64,000 bases of DNA from RGIG7213 sp045124505 (GCA_045124505.1 JBGVLZ010000024.1:29475-93474), one strand, 5' to 3'; shown: positions 24,523 through 34,975, counted from the first letter of the stretch. Notes: generated from the sequence alone by a model not told the origin. Numbers and translations are program-made.

Positions 24523-27479
24523 ACAGAACAGAATTCAGAAAGAACAACCCTCTTTTGACAAAATGCAAAACAGCATTCGGTGCTGTTATGAACTCGCCGA
24601 AGCTGTACCTTTTAGCATGCTTTTTGGTGCCGCTTCTTCTGATGTGGATAATTTTCATCATAAGAGGCGTTTACCCATTCGGTGAAAAATCCGTACTGGT
24701 GCTTGACTTGAACGGTCAGTATGTATACTTCTTTGAAGCCATACGTGACGTTTTTCAGGGCGATTCATCGCCGTTTTACACGTGGTACAGGTCGCTGTCG
24801 GGTGAGTTTTCGGGTATTTACGCATATTATCTTGCCAGCCCGTTTTCGCTTCTCACCGTGCTTTTCCCTGAGGACGGCATAACAGAAGCACTTCTTGCCA
24901 TAACGCTTCTGAAATGCGGAAGCATGGGACTTACATTCGGCTATTATCTGCACAAGAGAAAGCCGTCAAAGCCCATGAACGTCATACTGTTTTCCACCAT
25001 GTACGCACTTTCAAGCTATGCATTCGTGCAAGCCATGAACACGATGTGGATGGATGCGCTTATCTACTTACCGCTTATACTTCTCGGCTTGGAGGAGCTT
25101 GTTGACAGAGGCAGATTCGTTTTATATACCGTAACTCTTGCCCTGTGCTTTATTGCAAACTTCTATATCGGCTTTATGGTCGCCATCTTCGTGGTGGTAT
25201 ACTTCATTTATTACTACGTTTCAACGTACAAAATGGGCGAATTTCCCCGCTTTTTCTTCGCATTTTACAGATTTGCGCTGTTTTCGGTGATTGCCGCGGC
25301 TATAGCGTCGATAATCATTCTGCCCACGTTCTACTCCCTTGAATTCGGAAAAAACGATTTTTCAAATCCCAGCTTTACATTCAAGCCGAAGTTTGATTTT
25401 CTTGAGATACTGACGCAGATGATGCCGAACTCATACGACACGGTGCGTCCCGAGGGACTTCCCTTCATATACTGCGGAACTTTGTCGCTTTTGCTTTTGC
25501 CCGCTTACTTCCTTACGGATAAAATAAGGGGCAGACAGAAGATAATGGGCGGTGTGATACTCGGCTTTATGGTGCTGTCGTTCACAGGCTCGACGATCGA
25601 CCTTTTCTGGCACGGACTGCAGAAGCCGAACTGGCTCAACTACCGTTACAGCTTTATGTTCTGCTTCTTGGTGCTCGTCTTCGCTTACGATGCGTTCAGA
25701 TATCTGAAGCCTCATATGTACAGAATAATCCTCGGCACAGGCGCATTTCTCATAGGCTTTTCCGTTTTGATCCAGAAGATGATAGAAACGGAGGACGGCG
25801 GAGAATTCCACTGGCTCTATCTCAAAGCCGAATCAAACGGCGGATATGAGCCGGGTGTGCTTCTGACCGTGTGGTTCTGGATAATCATGACAGGTGTGCT
25901 TGTCGCCCTTTTGTGGAGCGTTACGAAGAAAAACAGCCGTGTAACACCTATAGTTCTTTGCTGTGTCGTATGCTTTGAGCTGTTTGTAAACGGCATATAC
26001 GATATGTTTATGCTTCACGATGACGTTTATTATTCCACACGTACAAGCTATGTCGAATTTTTCGACAGATGGAAAGGAATAACAGAGGAGATACAGAAAA
26101 AGGATATTTCCCTTTACAGAATGGAAAAAACCGTTTTCCGTAAGGTAAACGATAATATGACACTGCGTATGAGGGGTATTTCGGGCTCGACCTCGACGCT
26201 TAATGCATCTGTTATAACGCTTCTTAACAAAATGGGCTATGCTTCAAAGTCCCACTGGTCAAGATACGTCGGCACAAACCCCGTCGGAGATTCTTTGCTC
26301 GGTATCAAATATATTCTTACGGACGATCCTTCCGATATGCCGGATGAATACGGCTGTATCATAAAGAAATTTGATCCTACGGTCGAAAAGCCCGATGACT
26401 CCAAAAAGCTGTATGCATATATGAACAAGTATGCTTTGCCGATGCTTTACGGTGTTTCCGACAAGATAAAGGAATATGACTGGAATGCAAAGGATGAAGA
26501 GGGAAAGGTACTCGACTATTCCGCACCCGATATCCTTAACAGAATAGTTTCCGCCATGCTCGGCTACGATGTTGAAATATACAAGCCGGTTGAGATAATA
26601 AGCACGAACACGACAGGGGTAAGGGAAGCTTACGCCGACGGATATACGCATAAAAAGTATGCTGTAAACGGTTCTGAAAAGGGATCTGTCGAATTTACGT
26701 TCGTAATGGAGGAAACGAAGGATCTGTACGTTCACTTCCCGTCGAAGTATCCCCGCGACACGACTCTGCGTGTAAGAGATGACGATCTTACCGATGATGA
26801 TACAGCACCGTTTACGTCAAAGGGCTCGTACATGACAAACGATACGCACAGTATACTGCTTCTGGGCGAATACGAAAAAGGACACGAAATAACGGTTCAG
26901 CTTAACCTTAAGGCTGATGACCTTTACTTCTATGCAGATCAGGATTATATATTCTATTTTGACACAGAAGCGTTTGAGTCTGCCATGGAAGAGCTTTCAA
27001 AGAGCAAGATAAGAGTGACCGCTTTCGACGATTCGCACATAAAGGGCACAATGAATATCGAATACGGCGACACGACCGTGTTTACCTCCATTCCTTACGA
27101 TGAGGGCTGGACAGTCAAGGTTGACGGCGAAGAGGTTCAGCTTGAAAAGTCGCTTGATTCGCTTCTCTGCTTCACCGTTTCAGAGGGTGAGCATACGATC
27201 GAAATGTCATATGTACCCCGGGGCTTTGTAGTAGGTGCTGCCGCATGTGTTGTCGGAATTACGGTTCTGACGCTTCTCGGTATTGCCGATTTCAGACGCC
27301 GTAAAAAGAGGAAAAATGAGATACTTGCGCTGCTTGGCAGTCCCGAATCGACCTACAGCCGACATCTTGAAGCACTGCGTGAAATGCAGCAGGCTGAATG
27401 TGAGGATGAATCCCTGACAGCGGAAAATGACGCTGATACAGCGGAAAATGACGGCAGTGCAGGAGATGATGCACAGTGA
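24519..27479 (+). CDS. YfhO-family polytopic membrane protein
   Basis: The 986-residue product resembles the bacterial YfhO family (GT-C fold), proposed to glycosylate lipoteichoic acid or other envelope polymers. It has about a dozen membrane helices in residues 30-470, with the family-typical Asp-containing first loop (VLVLDLNGQYVYFFEAIRDV), a large extracytoplasmic region (about 480-900), a last membrane helix (VVGAAACVVGITVLTLLGI) and an acidic cytoplasmic tail. It overlaps dus upstream and the SGNH hydrolase gene downstream by four bases each, so the three are coupled. The substrate is not determined. Confidence 0.88.
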   Translation: MNRTEFRKNNPLLTKCKTAFGAVMNSPKLYLLACFLVPLLLMWIIFIIRGVYPFGEKSVLVLDLNGQYVYFFEAIRDVFQGDSSPFYTWYRSLSGEFSGIYAYYLASPFSLLTVLFPEDGITEALLAITLLKCGSMGLTFGYYLHKRKPSKPMNVILFSTMYALSSYAFVQAMNTMWMDALIYLPLILLGLEELVDRGRFVLYTVTLALCFIANFYIGFMVAIFVVVYFIYYYVSTYKMGEFPRFFFAFYRFALFSVIAAAIASIIILPTFYSLEFGKNDFSNPSFTFKPKFDFLEILTQMMPNSYDTVRPEGLPFIYCGTLSLLLLPAYFLTDKIRGRQKIMGGVILGFMVLSFTGSTIDLFWHGLQKPNWLNYRYSFMFCFLVLVFAYDAFRYLKPHMYRIILGTGAFLIGFSVLIQKMIETEDGGEFHWLYLKAESNGGYEPGVLLTVWFWIIMTGVLVALLWSVTKKNSRVTPIVLCCVVCFELFVNGIYDMFMLHDDVYYSTRTSYVEFFDRWKGITEEIQKKDISLYRMEKTVFRKVNDNMTLRMRGISGSTSTLNASVITLLNKMGYASKSHWSRYVGTNPVGDSLLGIKYILTDDPSDMPDEYGCIIKKFDPTVEKPDDSKKLYAYMNKYALPMLYGVSDKIKEYDWNAKDEEGKVLDYSAPDILNRIVSAMLGYDVEIYKPVEIISTNTTGVREAYADGYTHKKYAVNGSEKGSVEFTFVMEETKDLYVHFPSKYPRDTTLRVRDDDLTDDDTAPFTSKGSYMTNDTHSILLLGEYEKGHEITVQLNLKADDLYFYADQDYIFYFDTEAFESAMEELSKSKIRVTAFDDSHIKGTMNIEYGDTTVFTSIPYDEGWTVKVDGEEVQLEKSLDSLLCFTVSEGEHTIEMSYVPRGFVVGAAACVVGITVLTLLGIADFRRRKKRKNEILALLGSPESTYSRHLEALREMQQAECEDESLTAENDADTAENDGSAGDDAQ

Positions 27480-28105
27480 AAAACTGCTTGATATTCGGTG
27501 ACAGTATTTCCACCGTGAATTTTTCAAGGGGCGGATTTGAAGAGAAGCTGCGATGTCTTTTGGGTGCTGAAAAAATGATAAACCACGCACAGAATGCCGC
27601 AGCACTTACTTCAGGTTATCCGTTTTCGGTGTGCGACACGGTCAACGATACACCTGTGTATGAGGATGTTGACGTTGTGATCGTCTGGGCAGGCACGAAT
27701 GACTGGTACTACGGTGTACCGCTTGGTGAGCCTGAGGGAAGATTTTCCGATAATTTCTGCGGAAGTCTTCGCAAAACGATGCTTACGGTGTCCGAGCGTT
27801 ATCCGAAAGCCCTTGCGTTTTTCGTAACACCCATATACAGATTTTCCGAATACGATGGGCAGACATCGAAATTCGAGGCATTCGATACAAAAAACGCTGT
27901 AGATTGCACGCTTTACGATTATTATAAGGCGGCAAAAGAGGTAAGTGAGCGTGTGGGATTCCCCGTGTGCGATATGCGCACAGCCTCGGGAATAAACAAA
28001 GCTAACCACACGGTGTATCTTCGTGATGGTGTCCACCCGACGGAATTCGGGTATAAAAGAATTGCAAATATCCTTTGTGATTTTATATCGGGGTATTTGA
28101 AATAA
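27476..28105 (+). CDS. SGNH/GDSL hydrolase
   Basis: The 209-residue product begins with the GDSL block CLIFGDSISTVNF, has the GxND block VWAGTNDWYYG and the Asp-His block LRDGVHPTEFG. These are the Ser, oxyanion and Asp/His residues of SGNH esterases. No signal peptide is seen, so it should be cytoplasmic. It starts with GTG overlapping the stop of the YfhO-like gene (GTGA). Coupling suggests a related role in envelope sugars or deacylation, but the substrate is unknown. Confidence 0.88.
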   Translation: MKNCLIFGDSISTVNFSRGGFEEKLRCLLGAEKMINHAQNAAALTSGYPFSVCDTVNDTPVYEDVDVVIVWAGTNDWYYGVPLGEPEGRFSDNFCGSLRKTMLTVSERYPKALAFFVTPIYRFSEYDGQTSKFEAFDTKNAVDCTLYDYYKAAKEVSERVGFPVCDMRTASGINKANHTVYLRDGVHPTEFGYKRIANILCDFISGYLK

Positions 28106-28620
28106 AACGGCACCACGTCCGAATATACAAACCGTCGTGGCGTGCATCGCACGTCCGAATGAAAAGCCTTCCCCAGTGGGGGAAGGTGGCAGGCGAAGCC
28201 TGACGGATGAGGTGTCAGATTAAATGGGTAAAAAAATGGCGCCCTGCCCGTCCCCCCCCGGCTCGGTACGAGCCGCCACGGGCATAGGGCGCACCGCCGC
28301 GGGCGGTATGTTTGTTGATTTTAATAAAGAAGAATGGGTTTCAAACGGCGGGAGCAAGCCCCCGCCCTACGGCATCACCCCGAATATACAGATCGTATAA
28401 CAAAAAATAAAAATATTTCCGCAGGAAATATGCGCATCCCCCGGTGGGGGGTCCGGGGATGCGCCATCACGTTGTAAAACAGGACGTCGAGGACGCCGTC
28501 CCCTACAACATCTATCATCTATTCTCTTTTCTCTATTATCTATTATCTATTATCTATTATCTATTATCTATTTTCCCCCTACAGGCACCACCCCGAATTG
28601 AATGAATAAAAATAATTTTA
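28106..28620. repeat. Palindromic repeat mosaic between SGNH gene and ilvE
   Basis: No gene seen. Modules read in the reverse orientation relative to 17.8-18.6 kb: GTGCATCGCAC (about 28141), CAGGCGAAGCCTG and GATGAGGTGTC, a nested palindrome with inner stem CGGCTCG/CGAGCCG (about 28240-28315), GGCGGGAGCAAGCCCCCGCC (28349-28368), the ATATGCGCATCC unit and ATTATCT heptamers (about 28525-28568). Confidence 0.88.
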
Positions 28621-28644
28621 TAAAATAAATTGGAGATGAAAATT

Positions 28645-29715
28645 ATGCTTAACATCAGAAAAGAAAGAACTCAGACACCCAAGGTAAAGCCGGACTACAC
28701 AAAGCTCGGCTTCGGTAAGTACTTTACCGACCACATGTTCCTCATGAACTACAGCACGGAAAAGGGCTGGCACGATCCGAGAATCGTTCCGTATGCACCC
28801 CTTGAGCTTGAACCCTCTGCAATGGTATTCCACTATGCACAGGAAATGTTCGAGGGTATGAAGGCGTACAAGACACCCGACGGCGGCGTTCAGCTTTTCC
28901 GCCCCATGAAGAACATTGAACGTATGGCGAACACAAACGACAGACTTTGTATTCCCCAGATCCCCAACGAGGACGTGCTTCAGGCGATCACAGAAACAGT
29001 TCTCTTTGACGAAGACTGGATCCCCACAACTGTCGGCACATCGCTTTACATCAGACCTTTCATCATCGCAACAGATCCCATGCTCGGCGTTCACCCCTCA
29101 CACACATACATTTTCTGCATAATCCTTTCCCCCGTTGCGGCTTACTATGCAGAGGGCATCAACCCTGTTAAGATATTCATCGAGCGTGAATATGTACGTG
29201 CTGTAAGGGGCGGTACAGGTTACGCAAAGGTAGGCGGCAACTATGCGGCTTCCCTTAAGGGTCAGGAAAAGGCTAACGCACTCGGTTACTCACAGGTTCT
29301 CTGGCTTGACGGTATCGAAAGAAAGTATATCGACGAGGTCGGTGCTATGAACGTATTCTTCGTTATCGGTGACGAGGTAGTCACACCCGCACTTGACGAG
29401 GGCAACATTCTTCCCGGCGTTACGAGAGCTTCCTGCGTTGAGCTTCTCAAGAGCTGGGGCGTAAAGGTTTCCGAAAGACGTCTTTCCGTTGACGAGCTTT
29501 ATGAAGCATACGACAAGGGCGAGCTTAAGGAAGCATTCGGTACAGGTACTGCTGCCGTTATCTCTCCCATCGGCTCACTTGACGATGAAAACAAGAAGGC
29601 TGTTATCAACGACGGCAAGATCGGTGCTATCTCCCAGAAGCTTTATGACACACTTACAGGTATTCAGTGGGGAACTGTTGAAGATCCCTTCGGCTGGACT
29701 GTAAAGATCAAATAA
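28645..29715 (+). CDS. ilvE: branched-chain amino acid aminotransferase
   Basis: IlvE transfers amino groups between glutamate and the branched-chain 2-oxo acids, the last step of Leu/Ile/Val synthesis. The product (356 residues) is of the longer class-IV type: LEPSAMVFHYAQEMFEGMKAY, YIRPFIIATDPMLGVHPS, GTGYAKVGGNYAASL with the PLP lysine, and SPIGSLDDE. I chose the ATG at 28645 because TGGAGATG sits at the proper distance; an in-frame TTG at 28630 lies on that site. Codon use is highly biased, suggesting strong expression. Confidence 0.96.
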   Translation: MLNIRKERTQTPKVKPDYTKLGFGKYFTDHMFLMNYSTEKGWHDPRIVPYAPLELEPSAMVFHYAQEMFEGMKAYKTPDGGVQLFRPMKNIERMANTNDRLCIPQIPNEDVLQAITETVLFDEDWIPTTVGTSLYIRPFIIATDPMLGVHPSHTYIFCIILSPVAAYYAEGINPVKIFIEREYVRAVRGGTGYAKVGGNYAASLKGQEKANALGYSQVLWLDGIERKYIDEVGAMNVFFVIGDEVVTPALDEGNILPGVTRASCVELLKSWGVKVSERRLSVDELYEAYDKGELKEAFGTGTAAVISPIGSLDDENKKAVINDGKIGAISQKLYDTLTGIQWGTVEDPFGWTVKIK

Positions 29716-29718
29716 GCT

Positions 29719-30609
29719 TTGAAATTTACCGTAAATAAAGGGCAAGAAGGGCTGCTGCGTGATTTTTTACGTCGGCAGCTCTCTCTTTCCTCCTCACAAA
29801 TAACAAAATTAAAGCAAAAGCCCCTCGGAATTACAGTAAACGGTCAGCACAGGACGGTTCGGCATATGCTCAGCGCAGGCGATGTTGTTGAGCTTGACTT
29901 TGAAGATGAAAATAAAAGCGAAAATATCGTGCCTGTAAACATTCCGATCGATATTTTATATGAAGATGGGGATATAATCGTACTGAACAAGCCGTATGAC
30001 ATGCCCACGCACCCCTCGCACGGCCATTTTGAGGATACACTTGCAAACGGTCTGATGTATTATTTCATGCAAAAGGGTGAAAAATGCTTATTCAGGGCGA
30101 CGAACAGGCTTGACCGTGAAACATCGGGCATCGTTCTGTGTGCCAAAAACGGACCTGCCGCATCAAGACTTTCGGAAAGTATGCAAAATGGAAGATTTGA
30201 AAAAACGTATTTTGCACTTTTGCACGGCGAAGCAAGCGAGGAATGCATAATTGAAAAGAATATAAAAAGAAGGGAAGAAAGCGTTATTTTCCGCTGTGTA
30301 TGCGGAGAAAATGAGGGCAAGTACGCAAAAACCGTTTGTAAAAGGCTGTCTTTGTCAGCGGATAAAAAATATTCTTTCGTTTCACTTACACCTGTGACGG
30401 GCAGGACGCACCAGCTCCGTGTGCATACAGCGTATATCGGCACACCCATCGTCGGTGACAGCCTTTACGGCACAGGCGACGGAGAAAAGCTTATGCTTCA
30501 TGCGGGAAGACTGTCTTTTCCGCATCCGTTTGAGGATAAGATCATGACGTTTACAGCCCCAATCCCTGAAAGATTTTACGAAATATATGAAGATTTTGAA
30601 GAAAATTAA
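29719..30609 (+). CDS. RluA-family pseudouridine synthase
   Basis: The enzyme isomerises uridine to pseudouridine in rRNA or tRNA. The 296-residue product has an N-terminal S4-like segment (LRDFLRRQLSLSSSQITKLK...VNGQHR), the catalytic motif ATNRLDRETSGIVLCAKN with the Asp in RLD, and the C-terminal PVTGRTHQLRVH. It starts at TTG (29719) three bases after the ilvE stop, with no strong ribosome site. Its 3' end overlaps the next gene by 23 bases. Which RNA position it modifies cannot be told. Confidence 0.92.
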   Translation: MKFTVNKGQEGLLRDFLRRQLSLSSSQITKLKQKPLGITVNGQHRTVRHMLSAGDVVELDFEDENKSENIVPVNIPIDILYEDGDIIVLNKPYDMPTHPSHGHFEDTLANGLMYYFMQKGEKCLFRATNRLDRETSGIVLCAKNGPAASRLSESMQNGRFEKTYFALLHGEASEECIIEKNIKRREESVIFRCVCGENEGKYAKTVCKRLSLSADKKYSFVSLTPVTGRTHQLRVHTAYIGTPIVGDSLYGTGDGEKLMLHAGRLSFPHPFEDKIMTFTAPIPERFYEIYEDFEEN

Positions 30610-31693
30610 AGAGTATGTTCCCACGCCCGCACTTGTGATATACTGCATTTTCATTTTCGGTATTTTTGTTGCGCTTTTGGCAAGAATATCCACACCGTTT
30701 GCGGACTTCTGGAATGAAAATGTTGCATTCGTTTTCCGTGGTGCCATGGCGTATCTGACGGCTGTTTTTCCGTTTTCCCTTGCGGAATATCTGCTTTTGT
30801 GTCTGCCCGTCATAATAATTACCGTTGTGGCTTACGCATTTGAGCATGCTGTGGACACCCTGAGGAAAACAGTTCGGTTTATTTTCGGAATGATCTCCTC
30901 GGCGGCACTCGTTTTTTCCATGCTTTTTATCAACTTTACACCGGGATATCATACAACACCCATCGGTGAAAAATTAGGGCTTGAAAATGTAACGGTGACA
31001 GAAAAAGAGCTTCATGATGTATCGGAGTATCTTTTGCAAAATGTAAATAAAGAGGCGGAAAATATCGATTTTATATATAATTCTTCATCCGTTATGCCGT
31101 ATTCGCTGTCACAGCTTGCCGAAAAAATAAACACAGCGTATGATGCTGTGTGTGAAAAATACGATTTTATACAAAGACTTTACACACCCGTCAAGCCCGT
31201 GGCGCTGTCAAAGCCGTGGACGTATACGCATATTGCAGGGGTGTATACATTCTTTACAGGCGAGGCGAACATAAACACGAACTTCCCCGATTATACACTG
31301 CCGTTTACCGTGGCGCACGAAATGGCACACCAGAGGGGAATAAGCAGGGAGGACGAAGCGAATTTTATTGCATTTCTCGTTTGCATATCGTCAGACGATG
31401 CGTATATAAGGTACAGCGGATATCTTTCGGTTTATGAATATACCTCGTCAGCTCTATATGAAACCGATGAAGGATCGTATAAAAGCGTGCTTGCGCAGAT
31501 GAAAAACAATGTCAGGGGCGAGCTTATTGCGTTCAATTCGTTTTTTGAAAAATACAAGGAAAACAAAGCCGAGGAAATTGTGGGTGCCGTCAACGATGCA
31601 TACCTGCAGGGGCAGGGGCAAAGTGCGGGGATAAGGTCATATGATCTTGTGACGAACCTTGCCGTTTCGTGGTATAAGGAAATTCACGGTTGA
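30587..31693 (+). CDS. DUF3810-type membrane protein with HExxH-like zinc motif
   Basis: The 368-residue product has three N-terminal membrane helices (LVIYCIFIFGIFVALLA; YLLLCLPVIIITVVAYAF; FIFGMISSAALVFSMLFI) and a long C-terminal domain with AHEMAHQRGISREDEANFIAF. This is a gluzincin-like HExxH motif with a downstream Glu, as described for DUF3810 proteins. It may be a membrane metallopeptidase; no substrate is known. It overlaps the RluA-type gene. Confidence 0.85.
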   Translation: MKILKKIKEYVPTPALVIYCIFIFGIFVALLARISTPFADFWNENVAFVFRGAMAYLTAVFPFSLAEYLLLCLPVIIITVVAYAFEHAVDTLRKTVRFIFGMISSAALVFSMLFINFTPGYHTTPIGEKLGLENVTVTEKELHDVSEYLLQNVNKEAENIDFIYNSSSVMPYSLSQLAEKINTAYDAVCEKYDFIQRLYTPVKPVALSKPWTYTHIAGVYTFFTGEANINTNFPDYTLPFTVAHEMAHQRGISREDEANFIAFLVCISSDDAYIRYSGYLSVYEYTSSALYETDEGSYKSVLAQMKNNVRGELIAFNSFFEKYKENKAEEIVGAVNDAYLQGQGQSAGIRSYDLVTNLAVSWYKEIHG

Positions 31694-31699
31694 ATGAGT

Positions 31700-32035
31700 A
31701 AAAAAAACATATTTCCGTCAGGAAATATGCACCCCTTGCCTGCGGTGCAATTCGCAAAGCGAATTGTGGGGGGGCGCAGGCGGGGTGCTGTCACCGTCCC
31801 GAATATACAGACCGTAGGGGCGTGCATCGCACGTCCGCATTGAATGCCTTCCCCAGTGGGGGAAGGGGGACCGCGATAGCGGTGGATGAGGTGTCAATAA
31901 AATTCGATTAAATGGGTTTAAAACGGCGGGAGCAAGCCCCCGCCCTACAGGCACCACCCCGAATATACAAACCGTAGGGGCGTAGGGCGCATACCGCCGC
32001 AGACGGTATGGCGTATGTATAAAACGAACCGTTTA
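31700..32035. repeat. Palindromic repeat mosaic before ppdK
   Basis: No gene seen. A nested palindrome with inner stem CAATTCG/CGAATTG lies at about 31747-31767, then GTGCATCGCAC (about 31821), GATGAGGTGTC, GGCGGGAGCAAGCCCCCGCC (31925-31944) and CATACCGCCGCAGACGGTATG (about 31989-32009). Confidence 0.85.
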
Positions 32036-32081
32036 CAATGTAACATTTCGATGAACAAAATGTAATAATAAAAATAAACGT

Positions 32082-32110
32082 GTAGATTTTCACGTTCCGT
32101 TGTGGTATAG
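32082..32110 (+). promoter_or_regulatory. Possible ppdK promoter
   Basis: TATAGT near 32105 has a 17-base-spaced weak TAGATT upstream. It lies about 95 bases before ppdK in the only non-repeat part of the gap. The -35 is poor, so the assignment is tentative. Confidence 0.4.
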
Positions 32111-32200
32111 TAGGCGTGATACACGGGATATAAAAGTATTATAAAAAAGTAATATCGATGCCAAGTGTAAAAAATTAATATATTTTTTGGAGGTTTTATT

Positions 32201-34831
32201 ATGGCAAAGAAGTTTGTTTATCTCTTTACCGAAGGCGATGCTTCGATGAGAGAACTTCTCGGCGGCAAAGGCGCAAACCTTGCTGAAATGACAAAGATCG
32301 GTCTTCCCGTTCCCCAGGGCTTCACAGTAACAACTGAAGCTTGTACACAGTACTACGAAGACGGCAAGAAGATCAACGATGAGATCCGTGCAGAGATCAT
32401 GGAATACATCGACAAAATGGAAGGTATCACAGGCAAGAAGTTCGGTGATAAGAACAATCCTCTTCTCGTTTCCGTTCGTTCCGGCGCAAGAGCATCCATG
32501 CCCGGTATGATGGACACTATCCTCAACCTCGGTCTTAACGAAGAAGTTGTTGAAGTTATGGCTGAAAAGTCAGGCAATGCTCGTTGGGCATATGACTGCT
32601 ACAGAAGATTTATCCAGATGTACTCCGACGTTGTTATGGAAGTCGGTAAGAAGTACTTTGAAGAGCTCATCGATAAGATGAAGGAAGAAAAGGGCGTTAA
32701 GCAGGACGTTGAGCTTACAGCTGACGACCTTAAGGAGCTCGCAAGCCAGTTCAAGGCTGAATACAAGTCCAAGATAGGTAAGGACTTCCCCGCAGATCCC
32801 AAGGAACAGCTTATGGGTGCGGTTGAAGCCGTATTCCGTTCATGGGACAACCCCCGTGCAAACGTTTACAGACGTGACAACGATATTCCCTACTCATGGG
32901 GTACAGCCGTTAACGTACAGATGATGGCATTCGGTAACATGGGTGACAACTGCGGTACAGGTGTTGCATTCACACGTGACCCCGCTACAGGCGAAAAGGG
33001 TCTTATGGGTGAGTTCCTTGTAAACGCACAGGGCGAAGACGTTGTTGCAGGTGTTCGTACACCTATGCCCATTGCTGAAATGGCAGACAAGTTCCCCAAG
33101 GCATTCGCAGACTTCAACAAGGTTTGCTCAATTCTTGAAAACCACTACAGAGATATGCAGGACATGGAGTTCACAATTGAAAACGGCGAACTTTACATGC
33201 TCCAGACAAGAAACGGTAAGAGAACAGCTAAGGCAGCTCTCAAGATCGCTTGCGACCTCGTTGAGGAAGGCATGATCGACAAGAAGCAGGCTGTTGCTAT
33301 GATCGACCCCAGAAACCTCGATACACTTTTGCACCCGCAGTTCGATGCTAAGGCACTCAAGGCTGCAACTCCCATGGGTAAGGGTCTCGGCGCTTCCCCC
33401 GGTGCTGCTTGCGGTAAGGTAGTATTCACAGCAGAAGATGCTGAAGCTTGGAACGCTAAGGGCGAAAAGGTTATCCTCGTTCGTCTTGAAACATCCCCTG
33501 AAGATATCACAGGTATGAAGGCTTCCCAGGGTATCCTCACAGTTCGCGGCGGTATGACATCACACGCAGCCGTTGTTGCAAGAGGTATGGGTACATGCTG
33601 CGTTTCCGGTTGCGGCGACATCAACATGGACGAAGAAAACAAGAAGTTCACACTTGCAGGCAAGACATTCGTTGAAGGCGATTACATCTCCATCGACGGT
33701 TCTACAGGTAACATCTACGACGGTATCATCCCCACAGTTGATGCTACTATCGTAGGCGAATTTGAAACGATCATGAACTGGGCTGACGAGTTCAGAACAC
33801 TTAAGGTAAGAACAAACGCTGATACACCTGCTGACGCTAAGAAGGCAGTTGAGCTCGGCGCTGAAGGTATCGGTCTTTGCCGTACAGAGCATATGTTCTT
33901 CGAAGCTGACAGAATCGCGGCATTCCGTGAAATGATCTGCTCCGACACACTTGAAGAACGTGAAGCAGCTCTTGAAAAGATCCTTCCTTACCAGCAGGGC
34001 GACTTCGAAAAGCTCTACACAGCTCTCGAAGGCAACCCCGTTACTATCCGTTTCCTCGATCCCCCCTTGCATGAGTTCGTTCCCACAGAAGAAGCTGACA
34101 TCGCAGCTTTGGCAAAGGCTCAGGGTAAGAGCGTTGAAGCTATCAAGGCTATCATCTCCTCCTTGCACGAATTCAACCCCATGATGGGTCACAGAGGATG
34201 CCGTCTTACAGTAACATACCCCGAAATCGCAAAGATGCAGACAAAGGCTGTTATCCGTGCGGCTATCGCGGTTAAGAAGGCTAACCCCACATGGAACATC
34301 AAGCCCGAAATTATGATCCCCCTTACAGGCGAAGTTAAGGAGCTTAAGTTCGTTAAGGATATCGTTGTTGCTACAGCTGATGCTGAAATCGCAGCAGCAG
34401 GTGTTGAAATTGCATACGAAGTTGGTACAATGATCGAAATTCCCAGAGCTTGTCTTACAGCTGACGAGATCGCTAAGGAAGCTGACTTCTTCTGCTTCGG
34501 TACAAACGACTTGACACAGATGACATTCGGCTTCTCCAGAGATGACGCAGGTAAGTTCCTCGGCGCTTACTACGACAAGAAGATCTACGAAAACGATCCC
34601 TTCGCAAAGCTCGACCAGACAGGTGTTGGTAAGCTTATGGATATGACTATCAAGCTCGGTAAGGGCGTTAACTCCGCTATCCACTGCGGTATCTGCGGCG
34701 AACACGGCGGCGACCCCGTTTCCGTTGAATTCTGCCACAAGATCGGTCTTGACTATGTATCCTGCTCACCCTTCAGAGTACCGATAGCACGCCTCGCAGC
34801 AGCTCAGGCTGCTATAAAGGAAATGAAGTAA
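32201..34831 (+). CDS. ppdK: pyruvate, phosphate dikinase
   Basis: PPDK interconverts pyruvate, ATP and Pi with PEP, AMP and PPi; in anaerobes it serves glycolysis or gluconeogenesis. The 876-residue product has the full three-domain layout: N-terminal nucleotide-binding domain (FTEGDASMRELLGGKGANLAEM), the phospho-His domain with GGMTSHAAVVARGMG, and the PEP/pyruvate-binding TIM barrel (GIGLCRTEHMF, PRACLTADEIA, NDLTQMTFG, CGICGEHGG). TTTGGAGG is its ribosome site. Codon use is strongly biased and long shadow frames on the opposite strand result. It is the last host gene before the integrative element, whose left junction is within a few bases of the stop. Confidence 0.98.
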   Translation: MAKKFVYLFTEGDASMRELLGGKGANLAEMTKIGLPVPQGFTVTTEACTQYYEDGKKINDEIRAEIMEYIDKMEGITGKKFGDKNNPLLVSVRSGARASMPGMMDTILNLGLNEEVVEVMAEKSGNARWAYDCYRRFIQMYSDVVMEVGKKYFEELIDKMKEEKGVKQDVELTADDLKELASQFKAEYKSKIGKDFPADPKEQLMGAVEAVFRSWDNPRANVYRRDNDIPYSWGTAVNVQMMAFGNMGDNCGTGVAFTRDPATGEKGLMGEFLVNAQGEDVVAGVRTPMPIAEMADKFPKAFADFNKVCSILENHYRDMQDMEFTIENGELYMLQTRNGKRTAKAALKIACDLVEEGMIDKKQAVAMIDPRNLDTLLHPQFDAKALKAATPMGKGLGASPGAACGKVVFTAEDAEAWNAKGEKVILVRLETSPEDITGMKASQGILTVRGGMTSHAAVVARGMGTCCVSGCGDINMDEENKKFTLAGKTFVEGDYISIDGSTGNIYDGIIPTVDATIVGEFETIMNWADEFRTLKVRTNADTPADAKKAVELGAEGIGLCRTEHMFFEADRIAAFREMICSDTLEEREAALEKILPYQQGDFEKLYTALEGNPVTIRFLDPPLHEFVPTEEADIAALAKAQGKSVEAIKAIISSLHEFNPMMGHRGCRLTVTYPEIAKMQTKAVIRAAIAVKKANPTWNIKPEIMIPLTGEVKELKFVKDIVVATADAEIAAAGVEIAYEVGTMIEIPRACLTADEIAKEADFFCFGTNDLTQMTFGFSRDDAGKFLGAYYDKKIYENDPFAKLDQTGVGKLMDMTIKLGKGVNSAIHCGICGEHGGDPVSVEFCHKIGLDYVSCSPFRVPIARLAAAQAAIKEMK

Positions 34832-34851
34832 TCGGAAAAATCCGAGCATTT

Positions 34852-34956
34852 CAGTTCCAACTAAATCGGGAAAATGCCGAAGATTTTATCAAAGCATTTC
34901 GCCCGAACCAGCGACTCCATTCCTTCGATGATATAACCGTTGAAGTGTGGATTTAG
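34852..34956 (+). pseudogene. 3' remnant, possibly of a recombinase gene
   Basis: An open frame of 34 codons without a start ends at TAG 34954. It encodes QFQLNRENAEDFIKAFRP and then NQRLHSFDDITVEVWI. The spacing of Phe, Gln, Leu, Phe-Asp-Asp and Val-Trp resembles the tail of serine recombinases, where a FDE-x-LW-like segment follows a helix. It lies between ppdK and a terminator at 34976. It could be what is left of an earlier insertion at the same site. The assignment is weak. Confidence 0.35.
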
Positions 34957-34975
34957 CAAGTATTTACAAGCATTT

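Noticed and set aside
33560..34738. 392-residue reading frame opposite ppdK
   Set aside because: It lies wholly inside ppdK on the other strand, has no family features, and arises from the strongly biased codons of ppdK.
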